DNA from: Symbiodinium natans
Taxonomy: Eukaryota; Sar; Dinophyceae; Suessiales; Symbiodiniaceae
DNA length: 64,000 nucleotides
Direction: 5' to 3'
Assembly (NCBI GenBank): GCA_905221605.1
Contig: CAJNDS010000669.1
Span: forward strand, 397,634 to 461,633
Within the stretch, counting starts at the first letter, position 1. Every line of letters begins with the position of its first letter. The position numbers and the translations under genes were made by a program. This document shows, one piece after another, positions 24,860 through 35,619 of the stretch. The notes below the pieces were generated by a model. That model was not told the origin of the DNA and ran no database searches. It was given only the letters and a program-made list of their open reading frames with translations.

Positions 24860-25342
24860 CTCTCTCTTCTATAGCACTCCCCAAACCCCCCTGAAGGCTG
24901 TGCACAGCCAGCCTGAATGAAAGTGAGCAGCATCACATCTTTCATTCGACGGCGCCCGGAGCTGCAGGAATGCAGCCACAGAGCCGTGGGACCGCAGTTC
25001 TGCAGCCAGCGAAATCACACTTTAGAGCACTTTTGGGTGCTCGCAACAAGAATCGCGCAGAAATGCATCCCTGGAGGACCGGGGGGCTCCGGACTTCGTC
25101 CTCCGCTATCACCCCGGTCCTGTAGAAATGCATTTCTGTGCGATTTTTGACGGAACGCTCACCCTCCAAAAGTGCTCTAAAGTGTGATTTCGCTGGCTGC
25201 AGAACTGCGGTCCCACGGCTCTGTGGCTGCATTCCTGCAGCTCCGGGCGCCGTCGAATGAAAGATGTGATGCTGCTCACTTTCATTCAGGCTGGCTGTGC
25301 ACAGCCTTCAGGGGGGTTTGGGGAGTGCTATAGAAGAGAGAG
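24860..25342. repeat. left terminal repeat, itself a 483-bp palindrome
   Basis: The outer arm at 24860-25034 and the inner arm at 25167-25342 are near-perfect reverse complements of about 175 bp, beginning CTCTCTCTTCTATAGCACTC. The 132-bp centre also folds back, with GCAGAAATGCAT near 25055 against AGAAATGCATTTCTG near 25125. A degenerate second copy of parts of the arm lies at 25548-25730. Confidence 0.85.
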
Positions 25343-25545
25343 CATCTGGCACACTGGCACGTGGCCAAAAATGAGTGCCAGAAAGGCATCTGGGCGCACG
25401 TTGCCAAAAATGAGCGTGCCAGAAATTCACATCTGGCACACTGGCACGTTTGCCAAAATGAGCGTGCGAGACATTCTGGCACATGCCAAAATGAGCGTGC
25501 CAGAAATCCTGGCATATCTGGCACACTGGCACGTTTGAAGTCTTG
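25343..25545. repeat. GGCACACTGGCACGT minisatellite, left subterminal
   Basis: Four or five units of about 42-50 bp share GGCACACTGGCACGT and GCCAAAATGAGCGTGCCAG. The mirror image lies at 46343-46732, inside the right terminal repeat. Confidence 0.8.
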
Positions 25546-26400
25546 AGCGCCGTTGAATGAAAGATGTGATGCTGCGCACTTTTGCCAGTCTTGCCAGGGC
25601 GAGGCTGGCAAATTTCGGGGGGGGCTCTTTGCCAGGTCAAACTTCCGGGGGGCTTCTTTCCAGGTTGCCGGCTCTCTCTGCTATAGCACTCCCCAGACTC
25701 CCCTGACTGTGCGCAGCCAGCCTGAATGACCTGGCAAAGAGGCCCGCCGCAACCCCGTCCCCTGACAAACTGCCGGGCTCCTGTTTGCCAGTTTGCCGGC
25801 TTTGCCGGGCACCCGTCCCCTGGCAAACTGCCGGGCTCCGGTTGCCGGCTTTGCCGGGCACTCGTGTTTTGCCAGTTTGCCGGCTTTGCCGGGCACCCGA
25901 GCCCTGGCAAACTGTCCCGGCTCCTGTTTGCCAGTTTGCCGGCTTTGCCGGGCTACCTTTGAGAGACGAGATGAGCGAAACATCAGTGGACGAGCGGACG
26001 AGCATCAGGAGCCTCAGCGGATGCTCAGCGGACGGATGAGGAGCATAGCGGCCGGGCGAGCATCGGGCGCAGGTTCCGGGGGTGTGGGCTGGCGGGGCAT
26101 TGATGAGCGCCGGTGGGCGGGCAGTTTTGCAGGGGTTGGGAGGTTGGCGCAGGCTAGCGCGCGGATGAGCATCAGCAGAGGCCAGATGAGCATCGGCGGG
26201 GCGCGTGGCGGGGTGTGGCGGGATGAAGCACCAGCCGGCGGAGCATTGGCAGGCGGGCGCATGAGCATTCAAGAGCATCAGCGGACGGGCGGATGAACCT
26301 CAGAGGGCGGGCGGATGAGCATTATTGAGCATCGAAAGAGCACTAGCGGGCGGGCGGATGAGCAGTTGAGCATCAGACGAGCCGCAGTGGAGCATCACAG
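25546..26400. repeat. TTTGCCGGC and GATGAGCATC repeats, no gene
   Basis: At 25735-25955 a ~58 bp unit with CCGGGCTCCTGTTTGCCAG and TTTGCCGGCTTTGCCGGGC recurs about four times. At 25970-26390 GATGAGCAT and GCGGACGGGCGGATGAGC recur irregularly. Open frames across them are repeat artefacts. No gene is seen between here and 26728. Confidence 0.65.
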
Positions 26401-26727
26401 CCGCTTAGGGAAACGAGGGCCCATTCGTCACGATTCTCAGGGTTTTGCCGGGGTTTGAATGACTGATCTCCACAAAGCCTTATGAGTCTCACCCCTCTGA
26501 CAGCATTCACCAACCCCACACAACGACAAACGAATCCCAGCTTCACTTTCGCAATCCACAGCAAACCTGAAAAGGCATGAGATGGCATGAGGGTTTCGCA
26601 GCTGGCTGATGCAAGCCCCGGCTCACAACCATGCCCTGCTCTGCCTGGGGTTCACTCCAGGCTTCGGCCATGGGGCGAGACGAGCCGCCCCCTGACAGCT
26701 TCAGGATGCCAACAACCGAGACGAAAG

Positions 26728-28251
26728 CTATAGCAAGTGCTGCAGACACACACTCAAGATCTCTCCGCAGCATAGTTTTCGACTCAGGCTAGTGAGCGTC
26801 TTCGGAATCTGCACGACCTGTACACGAACATTCTCAAACAACTTTCCTTGACCTTCACCTGCCATGTCCATTAGTGCGTTGTAATCGCTTCTGTTCGGTG
26901 TGAATTTCCGAGGATTTCCTGTAATGAGACACGTGAGAGTGAAACTGCAGGGTTGGGCATTGAACATCTTCTTTAACTTTTCACGAAACGCCTTTACGAT
27001 GTCGTGCTTGAGGGAGGTCGTCACGGAGATGCCGTGGTTGAAGTCCAGCAGGTAGTCGATGCCCGGGTAATTCTCTGGGCTATGCAGAACACGTCCCTCT
27101 AGACTGCCTTTCTGCACAGCCTTCCGCCATCTGTCATCGAAGATTTGATCAGTGTCACACTCTAGGAGCTGCAAACCCTCCTTTAACTGGAAATCATTGA
27201 CCGGTGTGCGGTTCCATTGGGCCCTTTTCCCAGCCGGCTGTGCCGCATTGGTGACCTCAAAGGCTGTGAACCCTTGTTTGCCCGGCCAAAAGGTTGTCAA
27301 AAGCGGGCCTACACACTCCTCAAGCACATACCTCGACTCTGGCTTGCCTGCATTCCACAGCTCCACGAGCTTGTCATAGTGCTGATCGACAAGCAGTGCG
27401 GCAGCGCCAGGAGAGCAGACGGTGACATTGTTTGAGATCCCATCTGCACTGAGGTATGTGAAGAGCCTGGTCGGCATCTTCTTCTCGTCAACGGTGCGCA
27501 AATCACCCTCAAAAGCACGTTCGACCGTCGTGAAGTCCTTTGCCTCGGCCCTCTGCAGCTGGAGGGCTCGTTTGTAGCCCGTCTGGCTTGCCAGAAGAGT
27601 GCGCAGAGCACCTCCGACCTGCTGGAACCTTCGGCGCATATCCTTCTGGTCAACCTGAGTCTCCAACTGTGCATAGCACGCTTCCACCTCGGCCCACCTG
27701 AAAGCTTCTACGAAGACACACTCGCCGCTTTTGACGAGCTGGCTGTAGTGTTTCGGGTCAGGGCTGCAGGCGATCACTGTCTTGGCAAACAACTTCAAGG
27801 TGGAGGTCTTTGTTTCGGAGGCATCCACTAGGTACCAGTTGCTGGTGTTCTTCAGGTACGGGGAGGCGAAAGCATCCCATGTTAACATCGACTGGCTCTG
27901 ACCCTTCCACTGGCCACCCTGGCCCTTGGTGAAAAGGAAGACCGCCCCACCCTCCCGGGCTTCACAGACGATGGCCTCGGGCGGCGGAATCCCGTCTGGC
28001 AGCTGGCCCGTCACCAGGTGCCAGAGGCCCAGCGCCAAATTGCGGCTCTTCCCGATGCCCGGGACGCCCAACATGGCCACTCGCTCGATGCCGCCCTTCA
28101 TGAGCTCGAAGGTGGCATGCCAGGCCCGGCGCGTCGTAGTGCGCGTCAATAATTTTGGCCCGCTCTCGCCGTAGGGCTTTACGGGCAAGGACTTCGTGAG
28201 GTTGAAGACCTGCACGCCTGCAACAGGGGCGCAGACAAAAGAGATCACTCA
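26728..28251 (-). CDS. RHS/Crinkler-type P-loop NTPase with nuclease-like C-terminus
   Basis: The frame gives about 506 residues. The first third holds a Walker A motif, LGVPGIGKSR, followed by aromatic-rich strands. ETKTSTLKLFAKTVIACSPD and a later RRRFQQVGGALRTLL match the sensor and lid pattern of the NTPases in trypanosome RHS and Crinkler effectors. Near the C-terminus PGIDYLLD and VTTSLKHDIV resemble the degenerate restriction-nuclease-like module of the same family. These proteins are thought to act on host or rival-element DNA; the specific role here is unknown. An in-frame TGA (28249-28251) separates it from an open frame upstream. It lies inside sequence with intron-like borders (GTGAGTG at 28252-28246, TTGCAG ending at 28218), so the gene probably continues upstream. 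No viral hallmark: this is likely cargo. Confidence 0.65.
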
Positions 28252-28381
28252 CCCCAAAGCCCCCAAGCGGCCTTCACCCAAGTCCTGTGGCGTAGCGTTG
28301 GCCAGCTCCCGGATGAACTCCGTGGCTTCCGGGTCGTCCTCACAAACTTCCCCAGTGACCCCAAGGCACCCCTCCAATCTC

Positions 28382-28660
28382 CGCTGAGGCCCGCGCCTGG
28401 AACCCGCTCGCGGCCATGGGCTGGGCAGACACAGCGGCGATGCGCTTGGCCAGGTTTCCGGCAGGGCCACCAGCAATTTTGTAGGGCTCGGCCACTAGCC
28501 GCTCATAGGTCAGGTCCATCAGCGCGGTGCCTTTCACCTTCTGCTGCTTCAAAGTCCCAACAATCTCTTGCACCTCTTCGGCGTAGTTATCTGCTTCCAA
28601 GGCCGCCCGGACCCAAGAACTGACCTGCCATCCATGCTCGCAGACCCGAAGCTTCAAGCA
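28382..28660 (-). CDS. SAM-like domain segment upstream of the RHS-type NTPase
   Basis: An open frame on the minus strand contains, at about 28624-28430, a pattern typical of a sterile alpha motif: VSSWVRAALEADNYAEEV, then KVKGTALMDLTYERLV, then GPAGNLAKRIAA. SAM domains mediate protein-protein oligomerisation. The frame is offset by one from the 28249-28476 frame that runs into the NTPase, so an intron or a frameshift is needed between about 28350 and 28430. A CAG|G acceptor-like site precedes the domain at 28625-28624. I infer that this and the NTPase form one gene. Upstream of it the frame is open but featureless. Confidence 0.5.
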
Positions 28661-28699
28661 AGAGACATCGCAAAGCGCCTCATCCGCTTTAAAGCGCTT

Positions 28700-30627
28700 G
28701 ATCTCCTGAGCTGTCTTTCGCAGCCACGCGGCCTGCGCCAATGGGCACAGCCTAAACAATGCTCCAGTCTGCGAGCCTTCACGGACAGCCCGCCTGATCC
28801 AAGCCTGCCTAGAGCTACCAAACCCAAACCGGCAAGAACACAAGCTCCCTAAACGTGCCTCTGTCGCTGCGCGTTCCACGTCCTCGCTGCAGGAGGCCTG
28901 ACAAGTTGAAGCTGCAGTGAACGCATGAGGCGTGCAACACACAAGTAAGCAGCATCACAGAGGCCATTGCTGTTTTTGAGGCTTCGAGTTTCAAAGTTCT
29001 AGCTGGCACGAGCAGGCACAAGCTCACTGAAAACAAGCCATCAGATAAGTTACTCACGGGACCTGAACAAGAACCTCCATGTCCATAGAATCTACAGAAA
29101 CGCAATTAACTGCCAGCGGCTTAAGAAGTCCCCGGCCTTCAGCTTCAGGACGCCAGCGTGGAGTCGCTTCAGGGCACCAGCGCTGCTGGCCGCTGTCAAC
29201 GCGAGAGCCCAGCGAGATCCAGCTAGACCAAGCCAGAGGCCCGCGAGCAGTAACACTGTGGCGCCAAATTTTCCACCACGTTTTGCCATGATTTTCTTGT
29301 TTCAGCCAAAGCACTGCGCACCAGCACAGCACAAACCAAAATCTCTGAATAACGAACTTCCAACAGCAGAAGCTCTATCTAACAACAGCCCAAGCTGCTT
29401 GAGAAGCATCCTGGCTTCGGCATCATCTATGCACGTGCCCGGCAACAAGCAAGGAAAGAAAGCGAAGCAGCTCGGCAACAACACCCTGGCACGAAAGCCT
29501 TCTTGGCATCTTCGACCGGGTCAGCAGTCCGCGCTGGGGCCTGCAAGCGCAAGACCATCCCAAGTAACCCTAGCTCCACAAACTTTGCAACACAGCTTCG
29601 ACCGGTCCTGCTTTTCGGAATCTGAGAGCTTCGGTGCACCTGGCAGGGTTTTGGGCAACTGCACTGCCGCAGAAATCTGATGCAACCTCCAATCTGTGCC
29701 TGCGCCACGATTCCTTCCAAGTGACCACCTCCAAACAGCAGCAATACGTGCAAAGTAAAACGAATAGCCGAACAAGAACATGCTCTCGCACGAACAACAG
29801 AAGCGCCAAGCTGGGCCAGGATTGCCCACCTCTGGGGCGCTGCTTTCGCAGTCCTTGTAAGAAAAGCCATCATCGCGCAGCCTGCGGCCGAACAGCTGCG
29901 AGCAAGCAAAAGCACAAAAATCACCCACATGCAACAACAAATCACAGGAAAAAATCTGCAAAAAACTCCACACGAAAATGCCCAGGAAAAACCTCCCACG
30001 AAAACGACATTCTGGTGGGAAGGTCTGGCAAAAACAGATAAGCAACACGCCTGCTGATTAACATCGTCGAGACCCCCTTTTGCATTGCTTCCTCACAATT
30101 AGTTCCAGGTCGGACGCTTACCGTTGCACTACAGGTAGCCGATCTCAACAAATCAGCTGGATCTCGCCCACCAAACGGTTGAGCGCAAACGGGCTGCACA
30201 AATGAGCAAAAAAATCTCAGAACAAGCCGGATTTTCAAACCCATGCTCCCGGACTCAAGCTCTGCAAGCGAAAATCAAAATTAAGCAAGTTCTTTCCCAG
30301 TGATGTGGTCGCTTCACTGAAACATCAAAATCGAGCAGCAAGCAGAATAGCACAACTCAAAGTGGGAAAAAATCTCCAAGTCAATCATGTAAAAGATTTG
30401 TGGAAACCTGCACCTCAACAAGAAAAAATCGTAAGAAACTCAAACACTCTATGCAAATGTACCGTCGAAAAATGAGAGGGGCTTCTGGGGTTAACGTTTA
30501 AGGTTTAGGATGTTTAGGCTGGGGCTTAAGCGGCTTTTGCTTCTCTGCACGCTGCACGGTTGCGGCTGCAACGCTCAGGTACCCCCCCTCCCAATCCTGG
30601 GGGCTTCCCTTAGAGGGGCAAATCCTT
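28700..30627. other. gene-poor stretch inside the element
   Basis: AT-richer than the viral genes. Overlapping open frames on both strands at 29258-30048 lack recognisable domains and look accidental. At 30496-30530 TTTAAGGTTTAGGATGTTTA resembles degenerate telomere-like sequence. Extra upstream exons of the SAM/NTPase gene could be hidden here. Confidence 0.4.
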
Positions 30628-31905
30628 TTGGCACGTCTGGCACACTGGCACGTTGCCAAAAATCGGCGTGCCAACATTTTGGCACGTTTGACACGCTGGC
30701 ACGTTGCCATAACTCGGCGTGCCAAAATTCTGGCACGCCCGGCACGCCGGCACGTTGCCAAAACTCGGTGTGCCAAAATGCCGGCACGCCTGGCACGCCG
30801 GCACCCCTCCACCAAGCAGCGTGCCAACTGTGCCGGAATTTTGGCACACCTCCCCGCGGCCGCGTGCCAGTGTGCCAACCGTGCCAGTTTTTGGCACGCC
30901 TCCCCGCGGCCGCGTGCCAGCGTGCCAACCGTGCCAGAATTTTTGGCACACCTCCCTGCGGCCGGCGTGCCAACCGTGCCAGAATTTTTGGCACACCTCC
31001 CCGCGGCCGCGTGCCAGCGTGCCAACCGTGCCAAGCATTTTTGGCACGCCTCCCCACGGCCGCGCGCCAGCGCGCCAACCGTGCCGCGGTCGCGTGCCAG
31101 CGTGCCAACCGTGCCAGGCATTTTTGGCACGCCTGCCCGCGGCCGCGTGCCAGCGTGCCAACCGTGCCAGGCATTTTTGGCACGCCTCCCCACGGCCGCG
31201 AGCCAGCGCGCCAACCGTGCCAGGCATTTTTGGCACGCCCCCCCGCGGCCGCGTGCCTGCGTGCCAACCGTGCCAGGCATTTTTGGCACGCCTCCCCACG
31301 GCCGCGTGCCAGCGTGCCAACTGCCGCAGCAGCGTGCCAGTGTGCCAACTGTGCCAGAATTTTGGCACACCTCCCCGTCGCCGTGTGCCAGTGTGCCAAC
31401 TGTGCCAGAAACACCCTTCACGGTGCCAACCGGGCATTTTGGCATGCCCCCCCGCGGCCGCGTGCCAGCGTGCCAAGCGTGCCGGAATTTTTGGCACGCC
31501 CCCCCGCGGCCGCGTGCCAGCGTGCCAACCGTGCCGGAATTTTGGCGCGGCCGCGTGCCAAGCGTGCCGGAATTTTTGGCACGCCCCCCCGCGGCCGCGT
31601 GCCAGCGTGCCAACCGTGCCGGAAGTTTGGCACGCCTAGCCGCGGCCGCGTGCCAACGTGCCAAGCGTGCCGGAATTTTTGGCACGCCTCCCCGCGGCCG
31701 CGCACCAGCGTGCCAAGCGTGCCCGGAATTTTTGGCACGTCACCCGCGGCCGCGTGCGAGCGTGCCAAGCGTGCCGGAATTTTGGCACGCCTCCCCGCGG
31801 CCGCGTGCCAGCGTGCCAACCGTGCCAGGCATTTTTGGCACGCCTCCCCGCGGCGCGTGCCAGCGTGCCAACCGTGCCGGAATTTTGGCACGCCTCCCTG
31901 CGCCC
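30628..31905. repeat. GTGCCAGCGTGCCAACC minisatellite, about 51-53 bp units
   Basis: About 1.3 kb. The first 200 bp use a ~51 bp unit with GGCACGTTGCC. The rest uses a ~53 bp unit with GCCAGCGTGCCAACCGTGCC, ATTTTTGGCACGCC and TCCCCGCGGCCGC. Long open frames in all six frames are artefacts of the array. It ends 16 bp before the stop codon of the polymerase-helicase gene. Confidence 0.9.
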
Positions 31906-31921
31906 GCCTGCTTAACCGCGC

Positions 31922-34900
31922 TTAAAGCACGCTCAGCAGCTCCGAGCTGGTCGCCCTGCTGGCCCCGACGTAGAGGTGCCGCAGGTTGAAGTGCTGCGTG
32001 CACGCGTCCAACAGCCACACCCGGCCGCGGAGCGTCAGCCCCTGGCAGCTCGCGTAGGTAATGGCGTGGCACAGCCGCGTGTGCCGCAGCAGCTCCGCGT
32101 GGGTGAACTGCTGCCCGCCGTCCAGCGCGACGCGCTCCGCGCCCACTTCGGCCACCCGCACGAAGGTGCCCTTGGCCACCTTGCCGCCGGCGCCCACCAG
32201 CCGCAGCCCGGGCCAAACTCGCATCGACTGCGGGGCGTTGGTCGTGGGCGCGCCCGGCGCCTGGTGCTCGATCACCACGGCGTCCGCGGGCGCCAGGCGC
32301 CTGTTCTCCCGCTCGTTGACCTGTACGCGGTGCGCGTGCGAGAGCACCAGGCACACGTCGGGGTGCGCGCCCGGCGGCCGCGGGAACTCGCGGCGCACCA
32401 CCCTCACGGCCTCGGCCAGGGCCACCTCCTCGGGCTCGCCCACCCGAAGCCAGCTGATGAACCGGAAGATGCGCTCGTCCGAGCGGCGGTTCTCCGTGAG
32501 CTCGTGGCAGCAGCCGCCCGCCAGGTCCCGCAGCAGGTCGCTGTCCTTCAGCGGCCGCTCCACGCGGGCCCCGGCAAAGCTGTCGAGCACCGCCGGCAGC
32601 TGCCGGAAATCGCCCATGAGCAGGAAGCTCACGCCGCGATCCAGCGCCACGCAGGCCACGTCGGCCCAGAGCCCCGTGTCCATCTGCGTGACTTCCTCGA
32701 TCACCAGCCAGTCGAGCTGGCAGCGGCCGTTGCGCACCGTGCGACGCACCCAGTGGTCGGCAGTCTGAGCCCCCAAACCCAAGTTCTGCGCCGCGCAGTG
32801 GGTCTTCGAGACCAGCTGCACCACGTCACCGGCCTCCCGCAGCTGCTCCACGATGCGCCTCGCGAGGTGCGTCTTCCCCGTGCGCCGCAGCCCGGTGAGC
32901 AGCAGGCTGCGACCCTGCAGACAGTGGGCCAGCGGGTCGTCCACTTGCTCCCAGCCGCGGCGCTGCGGCGGCCCAGCCTGGATCTCCGGCTCGAAGTGGC
33001 GCCCGCGCAGCTGCTCGACCTGCTCGCACCTGTAGACCGGCGTGCCGTCGGGGTGGCGCAGGCGCGTGAGCCGCTCCACCGCAGGCCAGTACTTCTTGGG
33101 CAGGTCCTGCAAGCCCAGGCAGTCGGTTTTCAGGAACTTGAGGTAGCGCATCGGCACCTCCGCCAGCATCTGTCGAATCCGGGCCACGGCGCAGTACTCC
33201 GCCGCCATGACGAAGTCCCAAGCGGGCCGATGCGAGGCGTTGCTGAAGAGCTGCGTCACGAAGATGTGGTCCCAGTGCGTTTTGCCGGCCGCATCCACGA
33301 AGGTCTGCCGGTACTGGCAACCGTGGCCATCGAGCTGGTTGTTCGAGGTGCGCATCAGGTAGATGAGGTCCACGTTGCGCGCCCACAGGCCGATCAGAGC
33401 GTTGACGCTCAGCTTGGCCAGGTGCTCCTCGGGCCAGGCCTGCTCCATCTTGCGAAGCGCCCAGGCAAGGCAGCTCGGGACCACGTGCGCGGTGGCGTCC
33501 AGGCTCCAGAGGAAGTCCTGCCACGTCGCAACGCCGGCCTCCAGCATGTGGGCGCACGCCGGCTTGGCGTACCAGCCCTCGCCCACGTACGGCAGCCGGC
33601 TCAGCAAAGCCACGCGCCCGTCCTTCCGCAGCTTGACATAGGTCAAGTCCGCCAGGCAGCCCTCCCGCGCCTCCTGCACCGAATCCAGCGGGCAGAACGC
33701 CGGCAGTTGGCCAGCCCGTTCTTGCGGCAGCGCACCACGTCCACGCCCCAGCAGACCCGGTCCTCGTTCCACTTCTGCAGCCCGCAGACCAGCGGGGGCA
33801 GCCTCGGCGAATTCACATAGGCCTCGCACGCCGCGGGGCTGAAGCGGCTCTCCAGCGCAGTCGCTTGCGAGTTTTCCAGGCTGGTCTTGAGCCGGTGGCA
33901 CTCGTGGCAGAGCGCCTGGAACTCCTGGATCTGCCCGCGGAAGGCGGTGCTCACCGGCACCACGTGGTCGAACTCGCAGGTGCCGAGGGCGATGGGCGCG
34001 CCGCACAGTTTGCAGGCACCGCCCTGGGAGGCCAGGATCTGCTCCCGCTGCTGCGGCACCTCGCGCTGCGCCCGGAGCAGGTGCAAGAAGACCTCGTTGG
34101 TGGCGCCGGCCAGCCTCTGGCCGCGGTACTTCAGCCCGAAGCGCTCCATCCACGCCTGCAGCATCTCGGCATCGTCGGGCAGCTCGCAGATGACGCAGTC
34201 CGCCTCGCCCGCCCGCAGTCGCAGGCTGCGCCACTCGCAGAGGCTGCGCATGGCCACCCTGGGGCAGTGCCCCGCGACCAGCAGCGCGCCCCGCGCCTGC
34301 CGCAGGTCCCGCGTCCAGAAGTGACCTGCGCGGAGCTCGCCGTCCCACTCTCGCCATGCGCCGAACTCGGGCACTGTGGACTCCCGGCGCTCCGACCGGA
34401 AGCGGGGCCGCAAGCGCTCCGCGTCGTCGCACTGGAAGACGCTACGGGCGTTCTTGTAGAAGAACGCGTGCCCCTGCCAGGCCGTGAAGGCCACGGCACG
34501 CGCCTCCTTCACGGCCGGCTGGTAAGAGTCCAGGAGCTGACCCTGGCAGTTCACGAAGAGCATCGGCGCGCCCCGCCAGACGCAGAACTTGCGGATCTCC
34601 TCGGGCGTGATGCCCCGCTCCTGCCAGCCGCGGTCGCAGATGGTGTCGAAGTCGGAGAGCACCTCCTCCAGCGGCAGCCGCAGCAGCTCCGCTAGCTGCC
34701 GGGCCGCGCAGAGCTGGTCGTCCCGCTGCTCGAAGGCCGAGGCCAGGATCTCGTCGCCCTTGAAGAGCTGGTAAGAGACCTCGCGCAGGGCACCGAGCGG
34801 CTGCCGCAGGCTCGTTTCCACCAGCGTGCGGTTGTCGACGTGCTGCGTGGTCTGCGAGCTCAGCGTCCACTCCCGCGACCCGTCGAGGTGGTAGACCTCC

Positions 34901-35431
34901 TCCGAGAGCTCCATGATCACGTCGTCCTCTGAGGGGTCGCCCAGCCTTCTTGACGTTGCGGGCCACCTGCCCCTCCGACAGTCCGTCGTTCTGCCTTTGC
35001 AGCCCGACGTTCAGCGAGGTCATGGGCAGGTAATCCAGCCGCTCGTAGGCCCGGCCGTTCTTGCGGCGGCCGCGGATCCGCACCGGCACGTGGGCCAGCC
35101 ACTCCGTGTACTTCTCCTTGAAGAAGGCCTTGCCCAGCTTCGTAAGGTGGTAGTTGCCGTCCGGCGCCAATGTGCGCGCTAGCTTCTTCACGCCGCTGCG
35201 CAGCAGGATGTAATCGGAGGCGCCCTCGCGGATCAGCGGCTGCGACTCGTCGAACTGACGGCTCGGCGGCCGGCGGCCTGCAAGTTGGTAGTACAGCTGC
35301 CCGGCTCGCGTCAGGGCGCCGTTTGGGCGCCCGCGGAGGGGCAGAATCTGGGAGCCTAGCGCCGAGGCCCTTGGCCTGACCCCGGCTTCGGCCGCGCGGC
35401 GGATCTGCTCGCGCTGTTGCGCCCAACTCAT
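31922..35431 (-). CDS. PolB-like DNA polymerase with HNH nuclease and C-terminal SF1 helicase (frame disrupted)
   Basis: Read across two single-base frameshifts (about 34936-34942 and 33707), the product is about 1,170 residues from the ATG at 35431. The N-terminal ~170 residues contain FFKEKYTEWLAHVPVRIRG. An HNH nuclease follows at 34038-33877 with C-x2-C, EFDHVVPVS and C-x2-C. The polymerase-like part has a motif-A candidate DVVRCRKN (33741), a motif-B candidate KLSVNALIG (33389-33412) and a motif-C candidate KTDC (33119-33133), as in divergent family-B palms. The C-terminal SF1 helicase shows Walker A GLRRTGKTH (32868-32893), Walker B WLVIEEV (32691-32713), GDFRQLPAV (32588-32614) and YVGASRA (31960-31978). 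It should replicate the element and unwind DNA. The helicase and HNH calls are firm; PolB is an inference from motifs. The second frameshift falls within motif A. Confidence 0.7.
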
Positions 35432-35619
35432 TCCTTTTCTTCTTTCTGGTCCGGCAAAAAAAACATCCGTCCGAGCAGATTTCGGGTCCGTAAACGAATT
35501 AGAGGGGAGTGGCTGATGTCTCAGAAACGAATTCGGCGGCTGCTGTAAGCTGCCCCTGCCGCGGGGGGCCTTGGGGGCAGGCCTGTGCCACGGGCGCCCG
35601 CCACCCTTTCTTCTAGCAG
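35432..35619. other. short spacer between the ssDNA-binding-like and polymerase genes
   Basis: Contains a T-rich/A-rich run (35457-35465) and no stop codon in the minus frame that crosses it, so the two genes appear fused if read without correcting the upstream frameshift. The polymerase start at 35431 is preceded on the minus strand by AGAAAGAAGAAAAGGA. Confidence 0.5.

Noticed and set aside
30090-30160. tRNA-like A-box sequence on the minus strand (TAGTGCAACGGTAAGCG)
   Set aside because: No matching acceptor stem or convincing B box could be folded; may be a tRNA-derived repeat remnant.
30498-31990. Long open frames on both strands (up to 471 codons)
   Set aside because: They run through the GCCAGCGTGCC minisatellite in several frames at once; repeat artefacts.
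31976-33820. 614-codon plus-strand frame opposite the helicase
   Set aside because: Antisense shadow of a GC-rich gene; no domain.
31922-34432. 836-residue protein as one continuous frame
   Set aside because: Its first ~240 residues are Arg/Ala/Gly-rich read-through in the wrong frame of the HNH region; the true sequence enters at about 33707.
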